Positions 1 to 6,647 of a DNA stretch of 7,067 nt are shown here, piece by piece. The DNA lies in contig JABMQG010000372.1 in the NCBI GenBank assembly GCA_013203365.1, positions 1 to 7,067 of the forward strand. Direction: 5' to 3'. The notes under the pieces are model-generated. The model worked only from the letters and a program-made list of their open reading frames with translations. It was not told where the DNA came from and ran no database searches. The DNA is from Planctomycetota bacterium. Lineage in GTDB: Bacteria; Planctomycetota; Phycisphaerae; SM23-33; FEN-1343. The position numbers and the translations under genes are program-made. How positions within the stretch are numbered: position 1 is the stretch's first letter; each line of letters begins with the position of its first letter.

Positions 1-1
1 C

Positions 2-97
2 CCCAATGATGGTGCCGTGGTGGAGGTGCACCTAAAGCCGGGCGTGATGATCCCGTCGCCGCCTCGACTGAAAAGGCCGTCCGTGACATGGGCATAG
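2..97 (+). other. Frame-displaced 5' part of purL (PurS-like domain, partial)
   Basis: Frame 2 from the window edge reads a partial peptide containing VVEVHLKPGVM, which resembles the first beta strand and the 'KPGV(L/M)DP' turn of PurS. It then loses similarity and stops at TAG 95-97. Frame 1 supplies the expected continuation, DPVAASTEKAVRDMGI, from base 49 and runs straight into the PurL frame; frame 1 itself has a TGA at 7-9. The two halves join perfectly if one G is added at about 47-51 (ATG GAT instead of ATGAT). I infer that the real gene starts left of the window and that a one-base deletion, or a sequencing or assembly error, splits it here. No canonical -1 slippery heptamer is visible, so programmed frameshifting is less likely. 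Confidence 0.7.
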
Positions 98-2676
98 ACG
101 CCGAAGGCGTCACCACCGCCCGTCGGTATGAACTGCTCGGGGCGATCAGCGACGATCAGCGTGACCTGATTGCCCGCCGACTGCTGGCCAACGCGGTAAT
201 CGAGGATGTGCACTATCAGGCCTACACACCCGGCGAACTGGTCGCCCGCGAATACCAGCTTCAGCTTCGCCACGTACCTATTGGCGATCTGGATGACGCC
301 GCCCTGGAACGCCTGTCCGCCGACGGCGATCTATTCCTCAACCTGACCGAGATGAGGGCGATCCAGCAATACTTTCGAGCGGCCGGCCGCGAGCCGACGG
401 ACGTGGAACTGGAGACTATCGCCCAAACCTGGTCGGAACACTGCGGACACAAGACGTTTCGTTCCGACGTGGCGGTCTACGACGCCGGTGGGACTTTACT
501 GGAGGAGATTCCCAACCTCATCAAGAGCACCATCTTCCTCGCAACCAGGCAGTTGGATAGGCCGTGGTGCCTGAGCGTGTTTGAGGACAACGCCGGGGTA
601 ATTGCCTTCGACGACGATTACGCGATCTGCTTCAAGGTTGAGACACACAACCACCCGTCGGCTATCGAGCCGTACGGCGGGGCGTCGACCGGAATCGGAG
701 GGGTCATCCGCGACCCGATGGGCACCGGCCTGGGCGCCTTGCCAGTGGCGAATACCGACGTATTCTGCTTCGGCCCGGTGGACATGCCCCTCACCGACGT
801 GCCCACCGGCGTGCTTCACCCCAAGCGAGTGATGCGCGGCGTGGTGGCCGGTGTGCGGGACTACGGCAACCGCATGGGTATTCCCACGGTCAACGGGGCC
901 GTATACTTCGATGAGAAGTATCTGGGCAACCCGCTGGTGTTCTGCGGAACGGTCGGGCTGATACCGCGGGACAAATGCTTCAACCATCCCAAAGCCGGCG
1001 ACGCCATTGTGGTCGTGGGCGGCAGAACCGGGCGCGACGGCATACACGGGGCAACGTTCAGCAGCGGCGAACTGACCCACGCACACGAAACGCAGTTCAG
1101 CCATGCCGTACAGATCGGCAATGCCATCACCGAGAAAAAGATGCTCGATACCCTCATCCGGGCGCGCGATGGCGATTTGTACGATGCCATCACCGATTGC
1201 GGCGCCGGCGGGCTGAGTTCCGCCGTTGGCGAAATGGGGCAAGAACTCGGCGCTGAGGTGCACCTCGATCGCGTGCCGCTTAAATACGCCGGGTTGTCCT
1301 ACGACGAAATCTGGATCAGCGAGGCGCAGGAGCGAATGGTCCTGGCCGTGCCGGCGGAAAACGTCGAACCTATATTGAACCTTTTCGCCTCCGAGGACGG
1401 CGAGGCCACCGTGATCGGCCATTTCGGCCTGGCCGATCGCAAGTTACGCCTGCTGTACGAATCCCAAGTGGTGGGGGAGTTGGACATGGAGTTTATCCAC
1501 GAGGGCCTGCCCCGCAGCACCAGACGAGCGGAATGGCAAGCCCAGCGGCATCCTACGCCCCCGCCCCCGGAGCAAGACGACTACACCGACACACTAAAGC
1601 GGATTCTCGCCGCCCCCAACGTTGCCAGCAAGGAATGGATCATCCGCCAATACGACCACGAGGTCCAGGGCGGCTCCGTCATCAAGCCGCTGGTCGGGGC
1701 GACCCACGATGGGCCGGGCGACGCGGCCGTCATTCGGCCGGTACTGGCCAGCAACAAGGCGGTGGCACTCAGCGTGGGGATGAACCCGTTGCTCGGAGAA
1801 CTAGACCCGTACCAGTCGGCATTGCACGCGGTGGACGAGGCGCTGCGAAACATAGTGGCCGTCGGCGGCAACCTCGACCACACCGCCATTCTGGACAACT
1901 TCTGCTGGGGCAGGTGCGACAGACCCGACCTCATGGCCTCCCTAGTACGCTCGGCCAAGGCCTGCTACGATGCTGCCATCGCCTACGGCACGCCGTTTAT
2001 CTCCGGCAAGGACTCGCTGAATAACGAGTTTAAGACCGAATCAGGCAGCAACATCACCATTCCGCCGACCCTGCTGATCTCCGCCATCAGCGTCATCGAC
2101 GACGCCGGCAAGTGCATCACCGCCGACGCCAAGGCCGCCGGCAATTTTATCTTCATCGTCGGGCGCACCGCGGCGGAACTCGGTGGGAGCCATTACCTGA
2201 AGGTCGAAAAGCTCCCGACAGGCAACGACGTGCCGCCGGTTGATACCGCGGCCAACTGCCGAGTTCTCAAGGCGGTACAGCGCGCCATCGCCGCCGGTGC
2301 GGTCCGAAGCTGCCACGACCTCAGCGAAGGCGGGCTGGCCGTGACGGCTGCGGAAATGGCATTCAGCGGGCAACTGGGAATGGAACTGAATCTGACGGCT
2401 ATGCCCGTCGGCTCGACCGATACGCATGGCCAAAGGCCCATACCCACCGCCGCTTTGCTGTTCGGCGAGTCGGCCGGTCGGCTGCTTGTGGAGGTGCCGC
2501 CCGAAAGTTTCGACACTTTCTGCCGAGCGATGGGCGAGGTGCCGTTTGGCGAGTTGGGCAAGGTAACCGACACCGCCGCCTTGGTGATATATGGCCCCGG
2601 CGGGGGGGCTAAGCCGCTGATCGACGCCGACGTGGCCGAACTGAAGGCCGCTTGGCAGGGGACGTTTGACTGGTAA
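88..2676 (+). CDS. purL: FGAM synthase, synthetase subunit PurL with fused PurS-like N-terminus (5' end disrupted)
   Basis: The product is phosphoribosylformylglycinamidine synthase (ATP + FGAR + ammonia to FGAM), a cytosolic enzyme of step 4 of purine synthesis. Residues 1-44 from Met88 are the rest of a PurS-like domain (LLANAVIED matches the PurS end). A linker follows to about 105, with WSEHCGHKTF at 115-124. The first AIRS-like half has KVETHNHPSAIEPYGG (183-198), DYGNRMGIPTVNG (258-270), GGRTGRDGIHGATFSS (311-326), DCGAGGLSS (370-378) and SEAQERM (411-417). The second half has GNLDHTAILDN (594-604), SGKDSLNNEF (639-648), SCHDLSEGGL (741-750) and LFGESAGRLLVEV (791-803). There is no C-terminal glutaminase domain, so the length (862 aa plus the lost N-terminus) lies between small PurL and the roughly 1300-aa enterobacterial form. 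PurQ follows 35 bases downstream. ATG88 is only the first start left in this frame; it falls inside the PurS-like fold and has no convincing ribosome binding site, so the native start is probably upstream (see 2-97). Confidence 0.95.
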   Translation: MGIDAEGVTTARRYELLGAISDDQRDLIARRLLANAVIEDVHYQAYTPGELVAREYQLQLRHVPIGDLDDAALERLSADGDLFLNLTEMRAIQQYFRAAGREPTDVELETIAQTWSEHCGHKTFRSDVAVYDAGGTLLEEIPNLIKSTIFLATRQLDRPWCLSVFEDNAGVIAFDDDYAICFKVETHNHPSAIEPYGGASTGIGGVIRDPMGTGLGALPVANTDVFCFGPVDMPLTDVPTGVLHPKRVMRGVVAGVRDYGNRMGIPTVNGAVYFDEKYLGNPLVFCGTVGLIPRDKCFNHPKAGDAIVVVGGRTGRDGIHGATFSSGELTHAHETQFSHAVQIGNAITEKKMLDTLIRARDGDLYDAITDCGAGGLSSAVGEMGQELGAEVHLDRVPLKYAGLSYDEIWISEAQERMVLAVPAENVEPILNLFASEDGEATVIGHFGLADRKLRLLYESQVVGELDMEFIHEGLPRSTRRAEWQAQRHPTPPPPEQDDYTDTLKRILAAPNVASKEWIIRQYDHEVQGGSVIKPLVGATHDGPGDAAVIRPVLASNKAVALSVGMNPLLGELDPYQSALHAVDEALRNIVAVGGNLDHTAILDNFCWGRCDRPDLMASLVRSAKACYDAAIAYGTPFISGKDSLNNEFKTESGSNITIPPTLLISAISVIDDAGKCITADAKAAGNFIFIVGRTAAELGGSHYLKVEKLPTGNDVPPVDTAANCRVLKAVQRAIAAGAVRSCHDLSEGGLAVTAAEMAFSGQLGMELNLTAMPVGSTDTHGQRPIPTAALLFGESAGRLLVEVPPESFDTFCRAMGEVPFGELGKVTDTAALVIYGPGGGAKPLIDADVAELKAAWQGTFDW

Positions 2677-2696
2677 CTGGATTATATTTGGCAATT

Positions 2697-2703
2697 GGAG
2701 GAG
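2697..2703 (+). promoter_or_regulatory. Ribosome binding site of purQ
   Basis: GGAGGAG ends 8 bases before ATG2712, an ideal Shine-Dalgarno arrangement. It selects ATG2712 over the in-frame TTG at 2688, which lies upstream of this site and would add eight residues not expected in PurQ. Confidence 0.85.
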
Positions 2704-2711
2704 CGTATCTG

Positions 2712-3491
2712 ATGGCAACACCGAGGGCTTTGGTACTGCGGACGGCGGGAACGAACTGCGACAGGGAAACGCAGTACGCCCTGGAGTTGGCCGGCTTTGA
2801 AGCCCAGTGCGTGCATATTCTTCGCATAACCGAAAACCCCGCCCTGCTGGATGAGACGCAACTGCTGGTCTTGCCGGGCGGCTTCAGCTACGGCGACGAC
2901 GTGGCAGCCGGCAAGATCCTGGCCAACCAGCTGATGCACCACCTCGCGGAGCCGTTGACGCGGTTCGTGCAAGCGGGCAAGCTGGTGCTGGGCATCTGTA
3001 ACGGGTTCCAGGTGTTGCTCAAGAGCGGGCTGCTGCCTTGGGCAAAAGTTGACCCGGCCGCGGCCAATCGGGATGCCACGCTGGGCTGGAACGACTGCGG
3101 GCAATTCGTCAACCGGTGGGTCCATCTGCGGGCCAACAGCGACAAGTGCGTTTTTATCGGCAAAGGCGAGGTTATCTCTCTGCCGATCGCCCACGGGGAA
3201 GGCAAGTTCGTCCCGCGAGACAACAGCGTCCTCGAAACCCTGCGCGCCGGCGACCAGGTCGCCCTTCGCTACTGCGACGCCGCCGACAATACGGGTGGCG
3301 ATAAGGCCAACCCAAACGGCAGCATCGACGACATAGCCGCCCTGTGCGACCCGTCGGGCCGGGTGCTCGGGCTCATGCCACAACCTGAACGCTTTGTGAC
3401 CGCAACCCAGCACCCAACTTGGACCCGCGGCAACGGCCGATCGCTAGACGGGCTGAGGCTGTTTCAACGTGCAAAGCAGGCGTTGAGCTGA
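2712..3491 (+). CDS. purQ: FGAM synthase, glutamine amidotransferase subunit PurQ
   Basis: The product is the class I glutamine amidotransferase subunit that hydrolyses glutamine and passes ammonia to PurL. From ATG2712 the protein has 259 aa, somewhat longer than Bacillus-type PurQ (about 227). Visible motifs are ALVLRTAGTNCDRET (6-20) at the N-terminus, LPGGFSYGDDVAAG (54-67) for the oxyanion region, and the nucleophile elbow LVLGICNGFQVLL (91-103) with Cys96. SLPIAHGEGKF (156-166) also matches the family. The C-terminal motif reads LMPQPERF (221-228). The family normally has HPE here, the His and Glu of the Cys-His-Glu triad (His1260 and Glu1262 in E. coli PurL), so position 224 is Gln (codon CAA at 3381-3383) in place of the catalytic His, while Glu226 is kept. 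His234 in TQHPTW lies nearby. The gene sits between purL and recJ, probably in one transcript. Family assignment is firm; glutaminase activity is open because of Q224. Confidence 0.95.
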   Translation: MATPRALVLRTAGTNCDRETQYALELAGFEAQCVHILRITENPALLDETQLLVLPGGFSYGDDVAAGKILANQLMHHLAEPLTRFVQAGKLVLGICNGFQVLLKSGLLPWAKVDPAAANRDATLGWNDCGQFVNRWVHLRANSDKCVFIGKGEVISLPIAHGEGKFVPRDNSVLETLRAGDQVALRYCDAADNTGGDKANPNGSIDDIAALCDPSGRVLGLMPQPERFVTATQHPTWTRGNGRSLDGLRLFQRAKQALS

Positions 3492-3517
3492 GACACGGCC
3501 GCTGATGCGATAGCGAG

Positions 3518-3523
3518 AAAGGA
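3518..3523 (+). promoter_or_regulatory. Ribosome binding site deciding the TTG start of recJ
   Basis: AAAGGA within GAGAAAGGA ends 6 bases before TTG3530. No in-frame ATG or GTG lies close by (the ATG at 3544 is out of frame), so a TTG start with this site is the best reading. It also keeps the normal RecJ N-terminal length. Confidence 0.75.
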
Positions 3524-3529
3524 ACTCTC

Positions 3530-5275
3530 TTGCCACCTAAGGCATGGAGGCCGAACGCATTTCGATGGCAGATCGCCGAGCCTTGGGACGGCACAGACGA
3601 TTTGGCCAGGCGGTTGCGCACGGGTCGGCTGATAGCTCAACTTCTTCACAACCGCGGGCTCGACGACGCCGAAGCCGCCAGGGCGTATCTGACGCCGAAG
3701 CTGGCTGACTTGCACGATCCCGAAGCACTCAGTGGCGCTGCCGAGGCCGCCGAGCGGATCATTCACGCCGTGCGCAGCGGCGAAAAGATCGTGCTGTACG
3801 GGGACTACGACGTAGACGGGATGGCCGGGCTGGCCATTCTGTACCGCGGGCTGAAACTACTGGGCGCCGACGTCGGGTATTACATCCCGCACAGGGTCGA
3901 TGAAGGCTATGGTTTGAATGTCTCCGCCATCGAGACGATCGCCTCCGGCGGCGCCAAGCTGGTCGTAACCATCGACTGCGGCATCACTGCCATTGCTTGC
4001 GCCGAACGGGCGGCCGAGTTGGGGCTGTCGTTGATCGTCACGGACCACCACAACCCCGGCCTCTCGACCCCGCCAGCCGATGCCGTCGTCCATCCCGCCA
4101 TTGGCGGGTCCTACCCTAATCCCCACTTATGCGGCGCCGGCGTGGCGTTGAAGCTCGCCTGGCAGATATGCCGGACCGCCTGCGGGGCCAGGCGGGTTAC
4201 CGAGCAGTTCAAGGCCTTTCTGCTCGACGCCACCTGCCTGGCCGCACTGGGCACAGTCGCCGATGTCGTGCCGTTGGTCGGCGAGAACCGCGTTCTCGCG
4301 TCGTTCGGCCTCAAGGGTTTGCCGGTGAGTGAACATCCTGGCCTGATGGCACTGATCGCCGCGGCCGGCCTGGCGGGGAGATGTGTGGGCGAGTACGACG
4401 TCGGGTTTCTGCTGGCTCCCCGACTCAATGCCGCCGGGAGGATGGGCCACGCCGCGCAGGCGGCCGAATTGTTGATCCGGGCGGAGGAAATCGACTGCGA
4501 GGCCGTCGCCAGATCGCTGACCGCGGTGAACGCCGAACGACAAAAGGTCCAGCAGGTTATTCACGAGCAGGCAATCGAGATGATCCTCGAAACCGACTCC
4601 GACCGGCCCGATCGCCGAGTGATCGTCCTGGCCAGGCAAGGCTGGCACGCAGGGGTGATCGGTATCGTTGCCGCCCGGCTGGTCGAGCAGTTCCACCGCC
4701 CTGCCGTGCTAATAGCACTCGACGGAGATACAGGCTCCGGCTCCGGTCGCAGCATCGCCGGGTACCACCTTGCCGAGGCTCTCACTGCCTGCGGAGAACA
4801 CCTTCAGACCCACGGCGGCCACGCCATGGCGGCAGGTCTGAGGGTCGCCGCTAAGGACGTTTCCGCCTTCACCGAGGCCCTCACCGACCATGCCCACCGG
4901 CACATCGGCGAGGAAATGCTCACGCCGTCGCTTAGAATTGACGCGGCGGTCAAGCTGGGTGAGCTGTCTGTGCCGGTGGTGCGACAGATCGAATCAATGG
5001 CCCCGTTCGGCGCAGGCAACCCCCCGGTGGTTCTGGCTGTGCGCGATGCAGTCCTTTGCACACCCGCTAAGCGGATGGGCCAGGCTGGCAAAACGCTGTG
5101 CCTGCTTTTGGGCACGGGTAGGGAACGTCTTCGCTGCGTTGGCTTCGGCATGGGCGATGCGGCCGAGAACCTCATCGGCGTTCGCACCGTCCATGTCGCC
5201 GGCCAGCCGGTGATCAACCGCTTCGGCGGGCAAACGAGCGTGGAGATGCACCTGAAGGATCTGCTGTGGGACTAA
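3530..5275 (+). CDS. recJ: Single-stranded-DNA-specific 5'-3' exonuclease RecJ
   Basis: RecJ degrades single-stranded DNA 5' to 3' in recombination (RecFOR pathway), mismatch repair and rescue of stalled forks, using divalent metal. The 581-aa length is close to E. coli RecJ (577). DHH-domain motifs appear in order: GDYDVDG (91-97), VTIDCG (146-151), TDHHNPG (171-177), CGAGVALKLAW (201-211), GTVADVVPL (241-249) and PRLNAAGRMGH (297-307). The DHHA1 domain follows with GWHAGVIGIVAARL (371-384), GSGRS (404-408) and GGHAMAAGL (429-437). The C-terminal OB-fold region starts near PFGAGNPPVVL (492-502). All metal-binding Asp and His positions I can recognise are present, so the enzyme looks active. 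Two small deviations from common consensus are AVVHP instead of AVVNP (185-189) and WHAG instead of WHPG (372-375). It starts 38 bases after purQ with no terminator visible between, so co-transcription with purL-purQ is likely. It ends 17 bases from the convergent rluD-type gene. Confidence 0.96.
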   Translation: MPPKAWRPNAFRWQIAEPWDGTDDLARRLRTGRLIAQLLHNRGLDDAEAARAYLTPKLADLHDPEALSGAAEAAERIIHAVRSGEKIVLYGDYDVDGMAGLAILYRGLKLLGADVGYYIPHRVDEGYGLNVSAIETIASGGAKLVVTIDCGITAIACAERAAELGLSLIVTDHHNPGLSTPPADAVVHPAIGGSYPNPHLCGAGVALKLAWQICRTACGARRVTEQFKAFLLDATCLAALGTVADVVPLVGENRVLASFGLKGLPVSEHPGLMALIAAAGLAGRCVGEYDVGFLLAPRLNAAGRMGHAAQAAELLIRAEEIDCEAVARSLTAVNAERQKVQQVIHEQAIEMILETDSDRPDRRVIVLARQGWHAGVIGIVAARLVEQFHRPAVLIALDGDTGSGSGRSIAGYHLAEALTACGEHLQTHGGHAMAAGLRVAAKDVSAFTEALTDHAHRHIGEEMLTPSLRIDAAVKLGELSVPVVRQIESMAPFGAGNPPVVLAVRDAVLCTPAKRMGQAGKTLCLLLGTGRERLRCVGFGMGDAAENLIGVRTVHVAGQPVINRFGGQTSVEMHLKDLLWD

Positions 5276-5296
5276 GAGCGGTTTCTGGTTTCTTAG
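5272..5296. repeat. Short inverted repeat spanning the recJ and rluD stop codons
   Basis: CTAAGA (5272-5277) and TCTTAG (5291-5296) form a 6-bp inverted repeat with a 13-base loop, and contain the TAA stops of recJ (+) and of the rluD-type gene (-). The stem is AT-rich and short and lacks a T-run, so it is a poor intrinsic terminator. No other terminator is visible between these convergent genes. Confidence 0.3.
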
Positions 5297-6423
5297 GCCT
5301 TCAACCCGCGAATCGCATCTAGGGCCGCTACGAAATCGCCAGGCGGAGGCGCCTCGATTTCTATCTGCTTTAGCGTGCGAGGGTGTTGAAACTCGATCCG
5401 GAACGCGTGCAGCGCCTGGCGAGTGATGATGGCGTCTTGCGGGTTATCGCCCCGGCCTTGAAGTTGGCTGCGGTAGAGGGGTCCTCCGCCGTAAAGGCTG
5501 TCGCCGACAATCGGATGGCCGATGTAGCTCGTATGCACTCGAATTTGGTGTGTCCGGCCTGTAGTGGGCTTCAGTTCCAGCAGTGAAAACGCGGGCCTGC
5601 CCGTCTCGCCGCCGCCGAGCCGCTCCATGACGCGATAGCGTGTCACGGCCGACTTGAACACCCCGGTAAAAGCCCTGCCGGTGCGACGGTCAACGGCGTA
5701 CTTCTCCTTGATCCGCGGGTGCTGGCCGATCGGAATGTCTATGACGTCCTCATCCAGCTCCAAGTGTCCATTTACAATGGCCAAATAGGTCTTATGCACC
5801 CGCCGTTGTTCGAACTGCCGGCCAATCCGCCACAGGGCCTGCTCGCTTTTCGCCAGCAGTATCACGCCTGTGGTGTCGCGGTCGAGGCGATGAATAATGC
5901 CCGGCCTGTAGGCCTCATCGCCGACCGGCAGGTCGCCGATGCTTGAGGCGTGTTGCTGAAAATACCACGCCATGCCGTTTAAAAGCGTGCCCGTCCAATT
6001 GCCTCTGGCGGGATGGACGATCAGGCCGGCCTGCTTGTTGACGGCAATGATGTCGTCGTCCTCGTACAAAACATCGATTGGGAACGGCTCGGGGACAATG
6101 GTCTTCGTTTCCGGCTCGCGCAGGAGCATGTCGATCCGGTCGCCAGCCATTATGGTGTAACTCGGCTTGACCACCCGTCCGTTTACTGTGACCGCCCCGG
6201 CCTTGATGTAGGCCTGTAGTGAGGTCCGGCTGGCGAGTTTGCCCAGCCGACCGGCAAGGTACTTGTCCAGCCTGCGGTTGGTCAGCGTGCGGTGTATCTC
6301 GATGCATGCACGCCGAAAACCGTCGGCCTCGGCTGGTTCGATAAGCTCGGTTTCCTCGCACGGTGTGGGCAATGGTTCGTTGCCGTCGTCCGATTGATTT
6401 GTGTCGGTAAGACGTGCGCTCAT
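5293..6423 (-). CDS. rluD: 23S rRNA pseudouridine synthase, RluA/RluD family
   Basis: The product converts uridine to pseudouridine in structured RNA; family members with an S4 domain, such as RluD, act on helix 69 of 23S rRNA. From ATG6423 it has 376 aa. Residues 1-45 are a low-complexity, acidic extension (six Glu and three Asp in the first 33). An S4 RNA-binding domain follows at about 50-98 (RRLDKYLAGRLGKLASR, then AGAVTVNGRVVKP). The catalytic domain shows VLYEDDDIIAVNKQAGLIVHP (start near 118), the active-site motif HRLDRDTTG (178-186) with predicted catalytic Asp181, HKTYLAIV (210-217) and TGRTHQIRVH (288-297). The frame stays open to ATG6588, but that start would fall inside the hairpin at 6571-6605 and the added residues resemble nothing in the family; GGATGG four bases before ATG6423 is a weak ribosome binding site. 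Exact RNA target cannot be read from sequence, so RluD rather than another RluA-family member is an inference from the S4 domain. Confidence 0.92.
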   Translation of the reverse strand: MSARLTDTNQSDDGNEPLPTPCEETELIEPAEADGFRRACIEIHRTLTNRRLDKYLAGRLGKLASRTSLQAYIKAGAVTVNGRVVKPSYTIMAGDRIDMLLREPETKTIVPEPFPIDVLYEDDDIIAVNKQAGLIVHPARGNWTGTLLNGMAWYFQQHASSIGDLPVGDEAYRPGIIHRLDRDTTGVILLAKSEQALWRIGRQFEQRRVHKTYLAIVNGHLELDEDVIDIPIGQHPRIKEKYAVDRRTGRAFTGVFKSAVTRYRVMERLGGGETGRPAFSLLELKPTTGRTHQIRVHTSYIGHPIVGDSLYGGGPLYRSQLQGRGDNPQDAIITRQALHAFRIEFQHPRTLKQIEIEAPPPGDFVAALDAIRGLKA

Positions 6424-6570
6424 TTTGCCATCCGCAGTGCAAACCAAACCGTAATCCCCAGACTTTCGTGGGATTCGAGAGGGTCGCACACCATCAGGGT
6501 CGGCTCTCAAAACCCGGACGACTACCCGGCAACCTTGTTCCACTTTCGCCGTCAAACAGCGCAAAACGAA

Positions 6571-6605
6571 CAGCGGATCAACCCCCATTGGCTGCTGATC
6601 CGCTG
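6571..6605 (-). terminator. Probable intrinsic terminator of the corrinoid protein gene
   Basis: CAGCGGATCA (6571-6580) is exactly complementary to TGATCCGCTG (6596-6605), giving a perfect 10-bp stem with a 15-base loop. Read on the - strand the stem is followed by TTCGTTTTGC, a broken T-tract. It begins 42 bases after the corrinoid gene stop. On the + strand the stem is followed by CCCATTATA, not a T-run, so it would act in the - direction. The loop is longer than usual for a terminator, so a leader-RNA hairpin of the rluD-type gene is an alternative. Confidence 0.6.
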
Positions 6606-6608
6606 CCC

Positions 6609-6614
6609 ATTATA
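6609..6614 (-). promoter_or_regulatory. Possible -10 box upstream of the rluD-type gene
   Basis: The - strand reads TATAAT, a perfect sigma-70 -10 hexamer, in a GC-rich gap between two genes. I find no good -35 hexamer at 16-18 bases, and the upstream TG is one base off an extended -10 position. If used, transcription would start near 6602, so the 10-bp hairpin would sit at the very 5' end of a leader of about 180 bases before ATG6423. The rest of the 224-base gap (6424-6647) holds no gene I can support. Confidence 0.3.
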
Positions 6615-6647
6615 AACAGGTCATCTAAGAAACGGCCGCTTGACCGC

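Noticed and set aside
496..1422. Long open frame of 308 codons on the - strand inside purL
   Set aside because: It is antisense to strongly conserved PurL motifs, resembles no protein family I know, and such frames are common opposite GC-rich genes.
2602..2608. Run of seven G in the purL coding sequence as a possible second frameshift
   Set aside because: The frame continues through it into a C-terminal helix typical of PurL and a normal stop, so no disruption is seen.
2041..2721. Open frame of 226 codons on the - strand across the purL end
   Set aside because: Composition follows the complement of purL codons, and it has no recognisable motif and no ribosome binding site argument.
2682..3413. 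Open frame of 243 codons on the - strand opposite purQ
   Set aside because: It is fully covered by purQ, which has clear catalytic motifs; this is a shadow frame.
4082..4097. RecJ AVVHP in place of the more common AVVNP
   Set aside because: His is tolerated at this non-metal position in the family as far as I recall, and all catalytic Asp/His motifs are intact, so I do not treat it as a defect.
6420..6431. Mini open frame M-A-K-stop overlapping the rluD-type start codon
   Set aside because: A three-codon frame is expected by chance, and there is no separate ribosome binding site or sign of an attenuating leader peptide.
6445..6520. TCTCGAATCCC-like stretch on the - strand resembling a tRNA T-arm
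   Set aside because: No acceptor stem, D-arm or anticodon arm can be formed around it, so a tRNA is not supported.
6424..6588. Upstream extension of the rluD-type gene to ATG6588 (431 aa)
   Set aside because: The extra start lies within the hairpin at 6571-6605, and the added residues show no family similarity and have an ordinary out-of-gene composition.
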